A DNA stretch of 41,098 bases. It comes from Acrasis kona (lineage: Eukaryota > Heterolobosea > Eutetramitea > Acrasida > Acrasidae). The DNA lies in contig JAOPGA020000027.1 of the NCBI GenBank assembly GCA_026419775.2, forward strand, positions 1 to 41,098, given 5' to 3'. The position numbers were made by a program, and so were the translations under genes. Each line of letters starts with the position of its first letter. The stretch's first letter is position 1. Shown one piece after another: positions 1 to 11,923 of the stretch. The notes below the pieces were generated by a model, which searched no databases, was not told the DNA's origin, and was given only the letters and a program-made list of their open reading frames with translations.

Positions 1-728
1 AATAGCTGTGTGAAGCCGAACAAGTATTACTGAACACCAGAAGGGATACAATAGATATAATCATAAAGAAACAGCCATTACAAGCTCAATCTCGATGTAG
101 CTTGACAATAGACAAAATCGAACAAGACTTCCACACATTTGATTCAAGTAAACGAATGAGCGAGGAAGCATCAACCAATTTAAATCTTGGAGGAATAATA
201 TGTTTGGAAAGAAACAAACATGCGCACTTGGACAAGTGTCATATTTGTCACGTTATCACCACTGCAATTTATTAATGGAATTCAATCGGAACTAAAGTTG
301 AATTTTCAGGCTAGCGCCGGTTCTCATAAATGAATTTAAATGACATGTTTTTGAATTTCCACCTGCTGTAGTATCATAAAAGTTCTTAGACTGCCAACAG
401 ATGAATCCGCAGCTCTTCTAAAAATGGTTGATATCAACCATACGGAACATTCTTGTCGTTATCACAGATTCTGTTGGTTGAATTTTTGGAATACTTCGGT
501 AGACAATTCATTCCTGGACTAGGAGAAAAACCATATTTGACAAGTTGACAGGTTTACATCATCTATGTTTATATGGCGTCGGTTCATTCAACCTGTTAAG
601 ATATTCATGAATTCTGCATAAATTCATTACTCACAAATAAGGCCATAGCATTGATATTGGATGTTACATTGACAATAAAGGACATCACAGCATGAATTGG
701 TTTAAAATTTAAAAAAACAGTTACACAC
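1..728. other. Intergenic region upstream of the CHASE-PAS gene
   Basis: No coding stretch is recognisable in either strand; all frames are broken at short intervals. The region is AT-rich and presumably carries the promoter and 5' leader of the gene starting at 729, and possibly the 3' or 5' end of a gene outside the window. The only structure I noticed is a perfect 18-base palindrome at 424-441. Confidence 0.5.
424..441. repeat. Perfect 18-bp palindrome
   Basis: ATGGTTGATATCAACCAT reads the same on both strands, with no spacer. It lies about 290 bases upstream of the CHASE-PAS start codon. A dimeric regulator could bind it, or it could be chance; nothing else in the sequence decides. Confidence 0.6.
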
Positions 729-2420
729 ATGAAGGATAGGGACACCAAATTACCGACTATCAGACGGTCTCCAAAACCTGAATCTTCATCTTCCTACTCC
801 TCTAAAGACAGTCAAAAGATCTCTCCAAGATTCAGAAATATCAATCGACAAACATTCACATGCACACCGGTAGATTGGATCCTCCTGCTCATAGGAGTAA
901 CGATATTACTATTGTCTGTCGTAGGTGCAGTTACTGGCTATTTGGTAATGGAGGCACAAGACAAGGAACATGCAGCTGAGAACTTTAGACTGAGAGCCCA
1001 AACCGTTGCAAGTTCTATTGACAGCAACATGCGTACTTCAATCTCAAACTTTCTTACTTTACACAGTATGCTTTCACTGTTTGGCAGCGTGAGCTACTAT
1101 GATAAATTCTTACCATTTACAACCGGCTTGTTTGCGGATACTAACGGTGTCCTGCCAAAGTTCATGATATTTTTAGTAAACCTCGATATTGTTAAAGACT
1201 CTGAGCTTCCTGCGTACAAGAATAAATTACAAAATTGGGGTGGCATGTACCGAAATTTTAATAATGTAACTAGATACGATCCTGAAGGGAAAGTTGTAAA
1301 TGATATTGTCAGAGACGAATATTATTTAGTGTCACAAGTTCTACCTTCTGGTGTTCCGGGTTCTAATTTTGGCAGTGAGAAATATCTAAATGAAACCATT
1401 CAACAGGCCATCAGAACCAATACAGATGTAGTCTCTTCCAGATTGCCTCTAGTCGCCGAAGGACCAATCTACTTTGGAGTGGTTTTATTCAAGCCCGTAA
1501 CATTTGAAGGAAAAGTAATTTCTGTGTTAACTGCAGGTTTTGATACTCTTGCTCTTATACAAGCATCCTCTCCCCTACTTCCAAATGAGGGTGTGGCTAT
1601 TTATGATGGTACAGGTGCTTACCTTGGTTCTGTTACGAATAGATATTGTGGTGGTTCTGATTTTAATGAAGCTCAAATAGAGAATGCAATTAAAGATGCG
1701 AAAATCGTAGACTATACCCATAATGTAACTTTGAGAAATACAAGTTGGAAGGTTGTCTTCTTCTCATGCCATCTCGCACAGAGTGACGATAAAGTCATTC
1801 CATTAGTAGCCTGTCTCCTGTCTGGAATTTTTGCACAAATCGTTCTTGTGTTGATATATGGATACAGAAAGATTATTATTGCGACCAGAGCGCAACAATT
1901 AACTAGACAAAGAGTAGAAGTGCTCGAAGTCCATAGGTTTAAATTGGCTTCCTTGCTCAAAAAATCAGTAAGAAGTGAGGAGAAATCAAGGGGAATCATC
2001 AACTCGATACCAGATCTTGTTATCGTTATCAACGATAAAGGGAAGATGATGCAGTGCAACAACAGTTTTGATAATTACTTTGCATATACTGAAAAGGAAT
2101 GGAAGGAGGGCATCTACATTCAATCCATCCTTGTCGACTTGCAAAGTGAATTTTATAGTTCAATGCAACCTAGTGTCAGTATAAATACAAATGCCCTATT
2201 GAGGGACGGACAAAAGATGAACGTGGATGTTAAAGTTGCCTCCATGGGCGACAAGACTGAAGAAGAAACAGGAACGCCAAATTCACCTGCACCCTCAGCA
2301 AAATTCATATTAGAAGAACAACAAGTCGAAGAAGAAGAAGCTTTTGTTATTTTAATGAGAACATCAGAATCTTCACACAGACAATCTGCCACAATGCCCA
2401 CGATTGTAAGCATACAATAA
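729..2420 (+). CDS. CHASE-domain membrane sensor with PAS domain, no output domain
   Basis: Single-exon protein of 563 residues. A Ser-rich cytosolic N-terminus (1-50) is followed by a membrane segment at about 51-73, a roughly 280-residue extracytoplasmic region resembling the CHASE ligand-binding fold (Arg/Gln-rich helix after the first membrane span), a second membrane segment at about 357-379, a basic helical linker, and a PAS-like domain at about 421-525 (NSIPDLVIVINDKG motif). The tail is Glu-rich. CHASE proteins normally end in a histidine kinase, cyclase or phosphodiesterase; none is present here, so it may act as a ligand-sensing subunit or partner. It ends 90 bases from the end of the convergent hybrid kinase gene, an obvious candidate partner, although that is inference. 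The start follows from the first ATG, preceded closely by stops. The CHASE call rests on layout rather than a residue signature. Confidence 0.7.
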   Translation: MKDRDTKLPTIRRSPKPESSSSYSSKDSQKISPRFRNINRQTFTCTPVDWILLLIGVTILLLSVVGAVTGYLVMEAQDKEHAAENFRLRAQTVASSIDSNMRTSISNFLTLHSMLSLFGSVSYYDKFLPFTTGLFADTNGVLPKFMIFLVNLDIVKDSELPAYKNKLQNWGGMYRNFNNVTRYDPEGKVVNDIVRDEYYLVSQVLPSGVPGSNFGSEKYLNETIQQAIRTNTDVVSSRLPLVAEGPIYFGVVLFKPVTFEGKVISVLTAGFDTLALIQASSPLLPNEGVAIYDGTGAYLGSVTNRYCGGSDFNEAQIENAIKDAKIVDYTHNVTLRNTSWKVVFFSCHLAQSDDKVIPLVACLLSGIFAQIVLVLIYGYRKIIIATRAQQLTRQRVEVLEVHRFKLASLLKKSVRSEEKSRGIINSIPDLVIVINDKGKMMQCNNSFDNYFAYTEKEWKEGIYIQSILVDLQSEFYSSMQPSVSINTNALLRDGQKMNVDVKVASMGDKTEEETGTPNSPAPSAKFILEEQQVEEEEAFVILMRTSESSHRQSATMPTIVSIQ

Positions 2421-2509
2421 TGTTTTGTACAAAATAAAAATACATTTCTTATTATTAAGCCTCAGTGAAACATATTTACAACACACATATTTACAACACA
2501 ATCCAACAC

Positions 2510-5500
2510 TCACATGTCAGATGTTTCGCCACTATCAGGAACCAATCTCACTTCTGATTGAACCTTACTCTCCAATTCACGCCTCCTCTCCTCAACTGCA
2601 TTCAATATGGACGCTTGTTGAATCGGTTTCAACATGTAAGTGTTCATGCCGCTAGCAATACCTTCCTCCTGGTGCTCGAATCTAGCATTACCGCTCAAAC
2701 CCAAAATAACAACAGGATCCACTACTCCCCTCTCTCTTTCAAGAGCTCTTATTCTCCTGGTACATTCATATCCACACATTCGCGGCATGGTCACATCCAT
2801 CAAAATCAAATCGAATTTATACTTGTTATACATTTCTAATCCCTCCACGCCATCTTTTGCAGATTTGCAATCACAATTACAGTTCTGAACCATTCTAACC
2901 AAAACCTTCATGTTGATATTGTTATCTTCTACTACCAACACCGACAAACGAATTTGATTCTCTGCCGCAGGTACCTTGAACGAATTAATGATGGATGCAG
3001 TAGATAACAAGATCACAGGTTGCGCGTTCTTGTTTTGGACTTGTTTTTTGACCTGATTGGTCGATGATGGAGGAGGTTCGCAAACTTGACATTGAATGGT
3101 AAACGAAAAAGTACTACCTGGCACATCAGCTCTAGATTCCACTCTGATGGACCCACCCATTAATTCAGTGAGTGTTTTCGAAATGAACAAACCTAATCCA
3201 CTTCCTTGATACTCGCTCATATTTCGCTGAGTAGCTTGCATGAAACGATCAAAGATGATAAACTTATCTTTATCGTGTATGCCCACTCCAGTGTCCTTTA
3301 CTCTAAATTCCAATTCGATTCGATTCGAATCGCCACCATGAATGTATCGATGAGAAACTGAAATGGTGATGCAACCAGAGTGAGTAAATTTAACTGCGTT
3401 GGATAATAAATTGATCAATATTTGACTCACCCTCGTAAAATCAGATAAAATCATCAATTCGTCGATGCCATGGCCCAATTCTCTTTTGATACTAATGTTT
3501 TTGGTTTTACAACTAGCTTCGAACATTTGTGTTACAATCTCGATTAAATTCATCACTTGGAATGGTTTCAGTACCAATTGGAACTGATTTGATTCCAATT
3601 TGGACAACAACAACACGTCATTGGTGATTGTCTTTTGGTACTCACCACATACCACTATACTATCGATGCCCATTTCAATAGCATTCAATTCATCCCTAAT
3701 TGACATATTGACCAAAGGATCCTTCAATTTTTTATGGACCTCCATTAAATTTGACTTTATAATTTCGCAATTACCCAATAAACCCTGAATTGGATTTCTA
3801 ATTTCGTGACAAATTCGATCGACGAATTCTTCGCTCCTCTTCGATTGCTTTAGTTCTGCTTCGTTTCTAATCTTTAATTGATTCATCATTTCTTCTTGCT
3901 CTACGAATAATTGAGCATTCTCTAACGAAATTGCTGCTTGTGTCGCCAAGATTTCCAACATTTGAATGTCGGTGTATTGAAATGCATCGTTGGATTTTTC
4001 CAAGTAGAGTATGGCCTTGATGGTTCCTCCTCGCATGATGGGTATACAAGCCATTTTGAACGGTGGTTCAAAAAAAGAGTTTTTGGAGTCTTTTACGTGT
4101 TGTATTGCTTTGATTAATTCTTGTTTGTGGTCGTCTTGGTGAGACGTAATTGGTGATTCGTCATAGTCCATTCTACCATTCATGAATTGCTTTACGATTC
4201 GATCGTTAATGATGATTAAGCTTTTAGTGGCTTTTGAGGAATTAACAACGATTCGAGTAAAGTTTACCAACAAGTCATCTACTTGAATAAAGGTAGATAG
4301 TAATTGAGAACTGGACATGATGGTATGAATGCGACTCTTATCGCTTTGGTTCTTGATGGTAGATGGCATCAATGATTCCAATTTCTTTACTTTACGATAA
4401 GCGCCCCATTGTTTATACAACAGATAAGCTTCTTTTAAACTTGATTCTGCCAAGTCACCAAAAGAAGATAGTTTCTTGAAGCAATGAGATCGTAGTTCGA
4501 AACCAATGGCTGCTTCGTGTATAAAAGATTGTTTGAGTGATTCTTGAATGGATCGCTCGTATAAATCTATACTTGTCCATTTTTCATTTTTAATCACGAA
4601 GGATATTTCTGCACAGATTAACAAGTACTTGTTGAGGACGTTATTTGGACATGAATCGGACCATATCTTTAATTTCTGTTGGTACGCTTCGATGCGATCG
4701 ACGATTGTATCGTAGAGAAGGTGATCTTTGGAAATGTACTTCAAGACTCTTAACAAGGTTAGACTTGCATAAAAAGTACCGTGGATTAAGGTATACAAGG
4801 TTCCCAAATGAATTTCGTTCGTTTTGAATTCATCTACTTGTTTGATCTTTTTATTTACATAATCTTCGTCATCATCATGATCTGATTCCAATACAAAATC
4901 AGTCATCAACACTAGTGCTTTGAAAATAAAAGTAATGATGGTTGGATCGATTTCATTAAGTAATTCTTGATACAATTCATTTCGTATTTCAATGTCGTTG
5001 GTGTAATCACCTTGTAGTTGCTCTACTAGATAAAAACAAACTTTGATTGCATCGATCGCTAATGGATTTTGGTATCGATTGACAATGGATTGATGAGATT
5101 TTAATTTCTCTTTTATAATGTTCAAGTGATCGCCCACAAAGAACATTCCTTGTTCTTGAACGCTAGTGAGAGAATACAAGGCGATTAGATTCTCGCCACA
5201 TTCGAATCCATCGTTGGTGATGGTTTCTGCACTCGATAGAGTTTCTCGTATTGGATAGAACCAATGACGAACGAATGCATTGAATTGGTGAATGGACCTA
5301 GTTCGATCTGCAATGGTCACAATGGGATGATGAGCATATGATAGAATGGAATTGGCCAACTTTTTAGCAAAATCTAATTGTCCCACAGCAATCATGACGC
5401 ATGTATAAAAAACAAGAACAACACTAAAATGAGATCCTATCCCTCCATTCAACATGATGCTCATTGATTTGGCAGTGATGAACGGTAATAAAGAAGTGTC

Positions 5501-8289
5501 GCTAAAGAAACAAGCCAAACACATGCCATCGAGAGTAGAATACAATATACTAGTCTCCGGATCTACATCTTTCAAAACCAACGATGATAGATCAAACATT
5601 TCTTCTTCTTTATTATATAAACGTTCCAATTGATCATTAACCAATTGTACTTGATCCATAAATAACTTATACATGACCAATGGATCACTTTTGGGAATTT
5701 CCACTCCCATCTTCAATAACAAATCACACAAATCGCCCAGCACGATTTCCTTTTGATTCAAATATTGAGCATATCGAATCTTGATGTGATAGGTAGACCC
5801 TAATTCTACCATTCCTTTTGCATGTCGTAACAATGTAGAAACAACATGATCAAATAACACGCGATGATCCGTCAAATAAGAAACTGTTGCCAATTCAATG
5901 TGAATGGAAAACATCATTTCGTGATGAATTTCCCACAAGTTAACATCGGATGGAGATGATTTTATTAAACATTCCAAACACTCTTCCAAGTAACTCAATG
6001 CATTACTATACAACGAAGCTTGTATGTTTGCTTTCGCAACCATGAAACCAAGTTTAGTCATTTCAATCAATTGAACGCTATCGTCTCTAGGATCCATTTC
6101 TTTGGTGAGTTTAGGTAACTTTATCAATGCATCACGTCCCTTTTTAAAGTGATTCGAAATTTTACCCAACATGATTTGGTGACCTATGGAATCCAAACTG
6201 GGATCGTTACAATAATGATCGTAGCATCTCCTGGCGATGCTATAATGAATCATTAATTTTTCATCAGAGTTGATTTGAGAGTAAATAATGTTACGAACGT
6301 CATGGTGACAAAAGCAAATGGAATCGCCGTTGAGCAACATGATGCCCTGAGTTAGTGCTTGATGCAGGTGATGTAACAGATAATCGATCGATTGTTTGAT
6401 GGAGATCGAAAGTGCATTCAAGAGGTGTTCGTCTCCGAAACAACTGGACCATTTCATAATCTCTCTTGCTTCTTTGCTAAATTGTTGTAATTTGGAAGTC
6501 ATGATGGATACTACGTTCGTGGTGATGTTTTGAGCTTTGATTTGATCCAAGTTCCACACCCATGTGCAGTTGACTTGTTTCAGGAGTTGACGATCGTATA
6601 ATGAATTGAGAAATAGTTGAACAAAGAAGGGATTGCCTTGCGTTTTGTTTTTTACTACGATGGATAGGTTTTTTATGGGATCGACATTTTGAGAATCGAA
6701 CCCACGACCTTGTAACATGTCGTTCATCCATTGATACACTTGGTGATCGTCCAATACACTTAGCGAGATGTGATGACTTGGTGTGCTAGATAACAATGAC
6801 GTTCTCGTGTCCTTATTCATTTCGTCGCCTCTATAAGATGCAACCAACAACACTCGCTTTGTATTTTTGATCATGTTATGAACGAACAGAATGGTCTCTT
6901 TATCTGTCCATTGCAAATCGTCGATCAAGAGCACTAGTGCAGTTCCAGACGTAGTTAGTGAATCCATGAAGCGAGCGAGCATAAACTCTAATCTATTTTT
7001 GGATTCCTCCGGTTGTATTTTGGACACAGAGGGCTGAGCGCCAATCATTTTACGCAGATCGGGAATCAACTCGATGATGAGTTGTCCGTAGGATCCAACG
7101 TGCGTTAGTATGCGATCGCTTATGGATTTGACGAACGATTCGTCCTTCAGAAGAATTTGTTTGATGAGCAACTGAAGTGCCTGTATGATTGGATTGAAAA
7201 ATGTGTTGTTAGCTGCTTGATCGATTCTCGCGCTAGTGAAGTGACCTCCTATGCTTTGAACTCTACAGCGGAGTTCGTCGGCTAGTGACGATTTTCCTAT
7301 GCCGCTCGCTCCTTCGATTATAATTGTTTCGTTGAGTTGAGTCTGTACCACTCTTTCGAGGGCGCTTGATAATGTGTTGATTTCAGAATCACGTCCGTAT
7401 AATTTCCTCGTGATTTTGAAACGTTCTAGAAAGTCCTTCCTTCCCAATTGAAATAATTCGATTTGTTCGGGGTTTTCTCGACATTTTGATAAATCGTGAA
7501 TGATGCCTTGTGTGGATTGGTATCTGTCGATGGGATCGGCGCTGAGTAATTTTGATATAATGTTAGAAATGATTTTCGGAACCTTTTCTAAATGGATTGT
7601 ATTGTTCGTGCCTTGTGGTATCTTCCCTGTCAACATTTTGTAGAATGTTGCGCCCTAAATGGTCAGAGAGAACGTGCACATCGATTACTCACCAAACTAT
7701 ATAAATCTGTCCTGTAGTCTACTTTGTTATTGATGCGCCTTGAAAGTTCTGGAGACGCATAGTCTGGATTGAATTCGGGAGGGACTAGAGATTCTTCGTT
7801 TTGCATGTGAGAGGCGGCTCCAAAATCAATTTGAATCACTTTAACTCCTTCCGATAAAATCTAAACCATAAGAATGGCTTTCGTTTAAATTCTTACCATG
7901 TTGGAAGGATTAACATTTTTATGTACAACGTAGTTATCGTGAATTTCTTGTACTCCCATGCAGCACTCGATCGCTAAATCGAGAAATTGTGTAGTATTCA
8001 AGCCGTCTGCTGGGATGATTGACGATAAAACAATCCCCTTTGTATCCTCCAATGTTATTGATGTTGTACCGAGTATGTTATCCTCGATTATATTAAGATG
8101 TTGTATTACTCTCGATGCGCCTTTACAAGCTTGCGCTCCTAAACTAAACTCATTCCGCATAGTCATAGCGTCCACGCCGCGAATGTTCGTCTTCATTAAA
8201 ACAGTCTGGTCTGAAAATCTGCATCTGGATATCAAAGATCTTTCTCCAGTATAGACAACATCAAGCAGCTCGTATATGTCGGCATTCAT
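2510..8289 (-). CDS. Hybrid histidine kinase: kinase-like domain, AAA ATPase, TPR-like region, GAF, HisKA, HATPase, receiver
   Basis: Three exons (8289-7897, 7860-7693, 7654-2510) with introns of 36 and 38 nt join in frame to 1,901 residues. The N-terminus is a serine/threonine-kinase-like fold with a retained VLMK lysine, a DFG triad and an SPEL motif, but the catalytic-loop Asp is Asn (HKNVNPSN). Next is an AAA/STAND-type ATPase with Walker A GASGIGKSS (about residue 302) and Walker B LVLLIDDLQW, then a long helical TPR-like region, a GAF domain, the phosphoacceptor HEIRNP histidine (about 1470), the N-box LINLLSNAVKF, glycine boxes DTGVGI and GSGLGLFISK, and a receiver with phospho-accepting Asp (about 1807, LILMDVTMP) and conserved Lys (LKP). 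The same order occurs in cyanobacterial trifunctional kinases and fungal Chk1/Phk-type kinases. No membrane segment is seen, so it is probably soluble. Both phosphorelay residues are intact. Confidence 0.93.
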
Positions 8290-8334
8290 ATCGTGATAAT
8301 TGTGCGCACAAATTTGATAACAAATTGATCAAAA

Positions 8335-8827
8335 ATGGAAGTTTTGATTTTCTGGAGACCAAACGCATCTTGTAAACATAATAAGAATGAACAGTTTTCC
8401 TTAGTTCTGCTATTTTTAAGCCACTCATAAAAAATGACAATTCATTTAATACAGGCAGAGATAGAAACGAACAATATGATCATGTCAAAAAGATTAGGTG
8501 TAAGTCACGCGTACGACGCACAAAAGTACTCAACATGTTATTGTAGTGGGTGGTGGAGTGAATGTTACGGCGGTTTCATTTTATGTTCTAAAGAATAATG
8601 ACAAAGAGCCTACAGTAGTTAGATTTGACCAAAGTCCTTCTGACATTGAAGATTTTAAACAGAAAGTTGTTAAATATTTGTCGCAAGAGGACGTTGGTGA
8701 GTGGGATACTAACGAACAGATTGAAAAGATTTCCTTATCACCACAAGGCAAATTCAATGCTATGGAGGCGAAGCACCCAGCAGGAAAGACATTCAAAATT
8801 ATAACCAAGATTCCAGGGGATAATTAG
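8335..8827 (+). CDS. Small protein with glycine-rich splice junction; relative of the 17 kb gene
   Basis: The preferred model has exons 8335-8371, 8455-8499 and 8547-8827 (introns 83 and 47 nt), giving 120 residues. The last exon encodes GGGVNV followed by an alpha/beta-looking domain of about 85 residues with no family I recognise. The second intron and the start of the last exon are nearly identical to those of the gene at 16448-17456, and the residues before the junction (DRNEQYDHVKKIRL here, LDRNIREIKTILM there) are weakly similar, which supports this reading and its GTAAGT donor. An alternative start at 8434 with a GTGTAA donor also keeps the frame open. It could be a partial duplicate of the larger gene. 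The 3' exon is much surer than the 5' exons. Confidence 0.55.
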
Positions 8828-9034
8828 AGTTGAAACAGCTCTTCACAAGATCGCAAGGGCAAACTATGGAATAAAAAATGTTTGGGATATCAAATAAGTT
8901 TATATATCTTATCGAGTGAAAGTCACCATCACAACATGTTTCAAAATTACATGTATGATTACATCCAACAAAGAGAAACCGATCCCACAACAACCCGCCA
9001 ACTTTGACACAGCATATGATATATCAAATCTTTA

Positions 9035-9420
9035 TCAAGATTTATCACATTTACAATCTTCAAAATCACCATCAATCTTTTCAATTTGATAAATAAACAA
9101 TCCATCAACATGATGAAATGATTCGATCAAGTACTTGTTGATGACATCCATCACCAACGAATGCTTTACAATAATCACAACATGAAACGAATCATCACCG
9201 ATTCGATTCCATTCCAATTTCAATATAAGTTTATCTGGTTCTCAACACTGCTTGTTGCATGACCATGTATAATGCTTCTCGACCGATGAACTTGCCATAT
9301 GCTTTGAACTATTCCTACAGCACCATTTTGGCTATCATTTCCAAGTTTAATATGGTCAGGGGTGTACAACGCTAATAAAACCAACGCGTACTAGGTTCAA
9401 ACCACGCTTCACGAATCGTG
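9035..9420 (-). pseudogene. Decayed gene remnant, fragmented reading frame
   Basis: On the minus strand four consecutive stretches look like coding sequence but lie in different frames: RFVKRGLNLVRVGFISVV (about 9420-9365), then KLGNDSQNGAVGIVQS, then KFIGREALYMVMQQAVLRT, then DKLILKLEWNRIGDDSFHVV and onward to a stop at 9035. They follow one another almost without gaps, as if one protein had suffered several single-base frame changes. No start codon or consistent set of introns restores the frame. I do not recognise the family. Alternatively, tiny unrecognised introns could be present. The region from 8828 to 9034 shows no gene. Confidence 0.4.
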
Positions 9421-9502
9421 GATATGGAGTTCCCCTAAGATTGTTTTTACAAAATTCCATCACTATTTTGATTGAATATATCCTTTAGATCGAACAGGTG
9501 CA

Positions 9503-11267
9503 ATGCTAGAAAACGAGGTCGCATCATCACACTCATGTTCTCCAGATTATTCAGGAAAAGACTCTCTCAGTCCAAGTTTAATAACAAAAGATGAAGTGAT
9601 TGTTGTTTCAAGTGCAACACCACAACCTGTCCCATTTATTGAAACTGTTCCGTTAGTGGGAGGAATGAAAAGAGCTTTAAAAGCGTACTACAAATTGATA
9701 TTCGTCAGAAAAGATTTTAGATGGGTTTGGTTTGCATATATAGCGAAGTAAGAGTCTTCTACCACATTTCCGACCTTGTTAGTAATTTTGGACAGTTCTT
9801 TACAAATGTGTCAATGCTTGCGGTGATAGAACACAGTAAGTACAAATTCTAAAATCAAGACAATAATTTGAAGCATTCCTTGGATATCCAAACTCTGGAT
9901 TAGCCGTAAGTGGATGGTTTTTATCAGCGTCTGTGCCTGCTATGGTATTGATGCCCGTCACGGGTGTCATAGTCGACATGATTGACCACAGGAAAACAAT
10001 GTTCACCATTGATGTTTTAAAAACTTTCTTAGTATTCTCCTTTGCATTGTCTCTCCTTAATCTCAATAGATTTTATTGGGTAATCTATGTTACACAAGGC
10101 TTAATGTCAATGTTAGACAGCATTTATACTTCCTGCCGGGAGGGACTCGTACCTTTAGTAGTCCCAAATGAAGAACTAGTGGTCGAGAGCGCCTTGAGAG
10201 GACTTACGTGGATGTTGTGCGCTTTTGCAGGTGGTTCACTTGCTGGGCTGTTGAGCTCTAACGTAGGTGCTGTGGCTTGCTTAACGGTCAACAGTGCGTT
10301 ATATTGTACATCAGCAGCGATAATTTTTCAATTGTTCAAAAGTAAAAAACTAAGTAAATTAGAAGCAGAAAGAGGTAAGAAAAAGAAGGAAGATGTATTA
10401 GACACTCCAATGGAGGAGGCTCAAGACAAATTACTTGTAGTTCCAGATGAGAGGCGGCCTAAAACTCTTTTTCAAAGAGTAAAGAGCACTGTACGGAAAA
10501 TTCCCTATCATTTTTTAAATGTATCCAAAGAATTTTGGCTGGGTGCAAAGTTTCTAATTCTACATCCATATATTCTTTCTCTTCTCTTTATAAAGTGTTC
10601 AGCTGCTCTTAATTATAGTGCCTTCGATTTTGTCATGACCCGCAACTGCTTCTCCGTGTTTGTGAAAAATGGACAGGTTGAGAGCGGTCAAAGAGCATAT
10701 GGATTCTACAGAAGTGTTTATGGTGTCAGCTCAGGATTATGTCCAGCTCTGGTCGAAGGTTTCCTTCCTCACAAATACACTGGTAGAACGGTGCGGTTTG
10801 TAATTCTCCTATTCTTTTGTATCATGATACCAGCCTTTGGTATTACTGTTTTTCTTCCAGAGAATATTTATGGTATGCGTGTTTTTCGTTCTTCTTGCTG
10901 ACTTTACAAAGCATATTTTGTAACCGCCTTCATCATAGCATGTTGTGACGGAACGATATGGATTCTGGAGCTATCTTCTCTCCAAAGAGTATGCGCGTAT
11001 AATTTTTTGGGAAGAGCCGTCACTTTTGACTTTTTTAATCTTAATGTCATCAACACATCCATTCAATTGATTTATGGTTCAATATATTATGACAAGTTAC
11101 GACTAAATCCGAAAACATTTGCATTCATTCATGTTGGTACGGCATCTGCATGCTCAATCTACTTTTTGTTGTGGTTCGTTCTAACGAGAAAAGTTGAACA
11201 TGAGAGAGTTGTTGTGGATGATCATGGAAATGACGCTGTAGTTGAACAGAGGAAATTAGTTAAATAA
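9503..11267 (+). CDS. Major facilitator superfamily (MFS) transporter
   Basis: Four exons (9503-9747, 9783-9835, 9874-10872, 10912-11267) with introns of 35, 38 and 39 nt, all GT-AG, join in frame to 550 residues. The N-terminal 60 or so residues are hydrophilic. From about residue 80 there are repeated hydrophobic segments typical of MFS permeases: the first span runs through YIANNFGQFFTNVSMLAVIE across the first splice junctions, and the loop TGVIVDMIDHRKT matches the conserved D-R/H-R-K loop between helices 2 and 3. A charged, Lys-rich cytosolic loop of about 80 residues separates the halves. The C-terminus is hydrophilic. The overall shape resembles the MFS_3 (drug or siderophore exporter-like) group, but the substrate cannot be told from sequence. 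Confidence 0.85.
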
Positions 11268-11403
11268 ACGCATTATTCATATTTTTTGTGCAGTTACCAA
11301 TCAATTTTTGTATCAAAAAAGCGCAACATTATCCCACATTCTAATCCTATTTCCAATACGCAGTCAAGTATTTAAGTCCCATGGGTGGTAATTAGTAGTA
11401 AAG

Positions 11404-11916
11404 ATGGGACAAACGCATCCACATCCTGCAGAGGAGATTGAAGTTGAATCAGGACACAATGAACCTACATTCTTAACCGCAATGAGACAGTACAAAAAAT
11501 GCCTACAGTGCGACCTGCCACATTTCTCAACCCATTACATACTCGTCGCCTACTCCGACATTGTAGAATATAATGTATCCATCGGAAATTTTGAAGAAGC
11601 CAACGAATGCTTGGACAAGGTACTTGAAATTGACCCAGGAAATATCGAAGCACTTCAAGTAAAAGGAACGATACTACGATTGTGTACAATAAGCCCCGAC
11701 ATCGACGGAGTAGACAGAGCAAAAAGATTCAACAAAACTGGTGCATTATACCACATTCGACTCTTACTAGACGAAGCAGTCTACCAACAAGAATCTAACA
11801 ATTCAACAGAAGCAATCGAATGTTTAGATCGAGCCATCAACATGAAGAAATCAAATCCAGAACCACCAGCAACCGAAAGATTAAACAGTCCAGAAAGAGG
11901 AGCGAATCCAGAATAA
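11404..11916 (+). CDS. Small tetratricopeptide-repeat (TPR) protein
   Basis: A single exon of 170 residues. A clear TPR unit spans about residues 55-95: helix A and B with YNVSIGNFEEANECLDKVLE and then IDPGNIEAL. A second, weaker unit is near 125-150 (EAVYQQESNNSTEAIECLDRA). The N- and C-termini are polar, with a Pro/Glu-rich tail. TPR proteins are protein-interaction adaptors; the partner is unknown. The N-terminal MGQ could be an N-myristoylation signal, but this is speculative. It ends 8 bases before the stop of the convergent peptidase gene, so the two transcripts must overlap at their 3' ends. Confidence 0.8.
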   Translation: MGQTHPHPAEEIEVESGHNEPTFLTAMRQYKKCLQCDLPHFSTHYILVAYSDIVEYNVSIGNFEEANECLDKVLEIDPGNIEALQVKGTILRLCTISPDIDGVDRAKRFNKTGALYHIRLLLDEAVYQQESNNSTEAIECLDRAINMKKSNPEPPATERLNSPERGANPE

Positions 11917-11923
11917 TAAAATT

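Noticed and set aside
1712-2062. 116-residue minus-strand ORF inside the CHASE-PAS gene
   Set aside because: It is antisense shadow of a conserved coding region; the same applies to the other reverse ORFs under large genes.
6680-6720. tRNA T-arm-like sequence (GAATCGAACCC)
   Set aside because: It lies inside the hybrid kinase coding region (residues RGFDSQNVD), and no matching acceptor or anticodon arm is present.
9361-9430. Possible tRNA around GGTTCAAACC
   Set aside because: The bases flanking the loop-like sequence do not pair as a T-arm, and no cloverleaf can be drawn.
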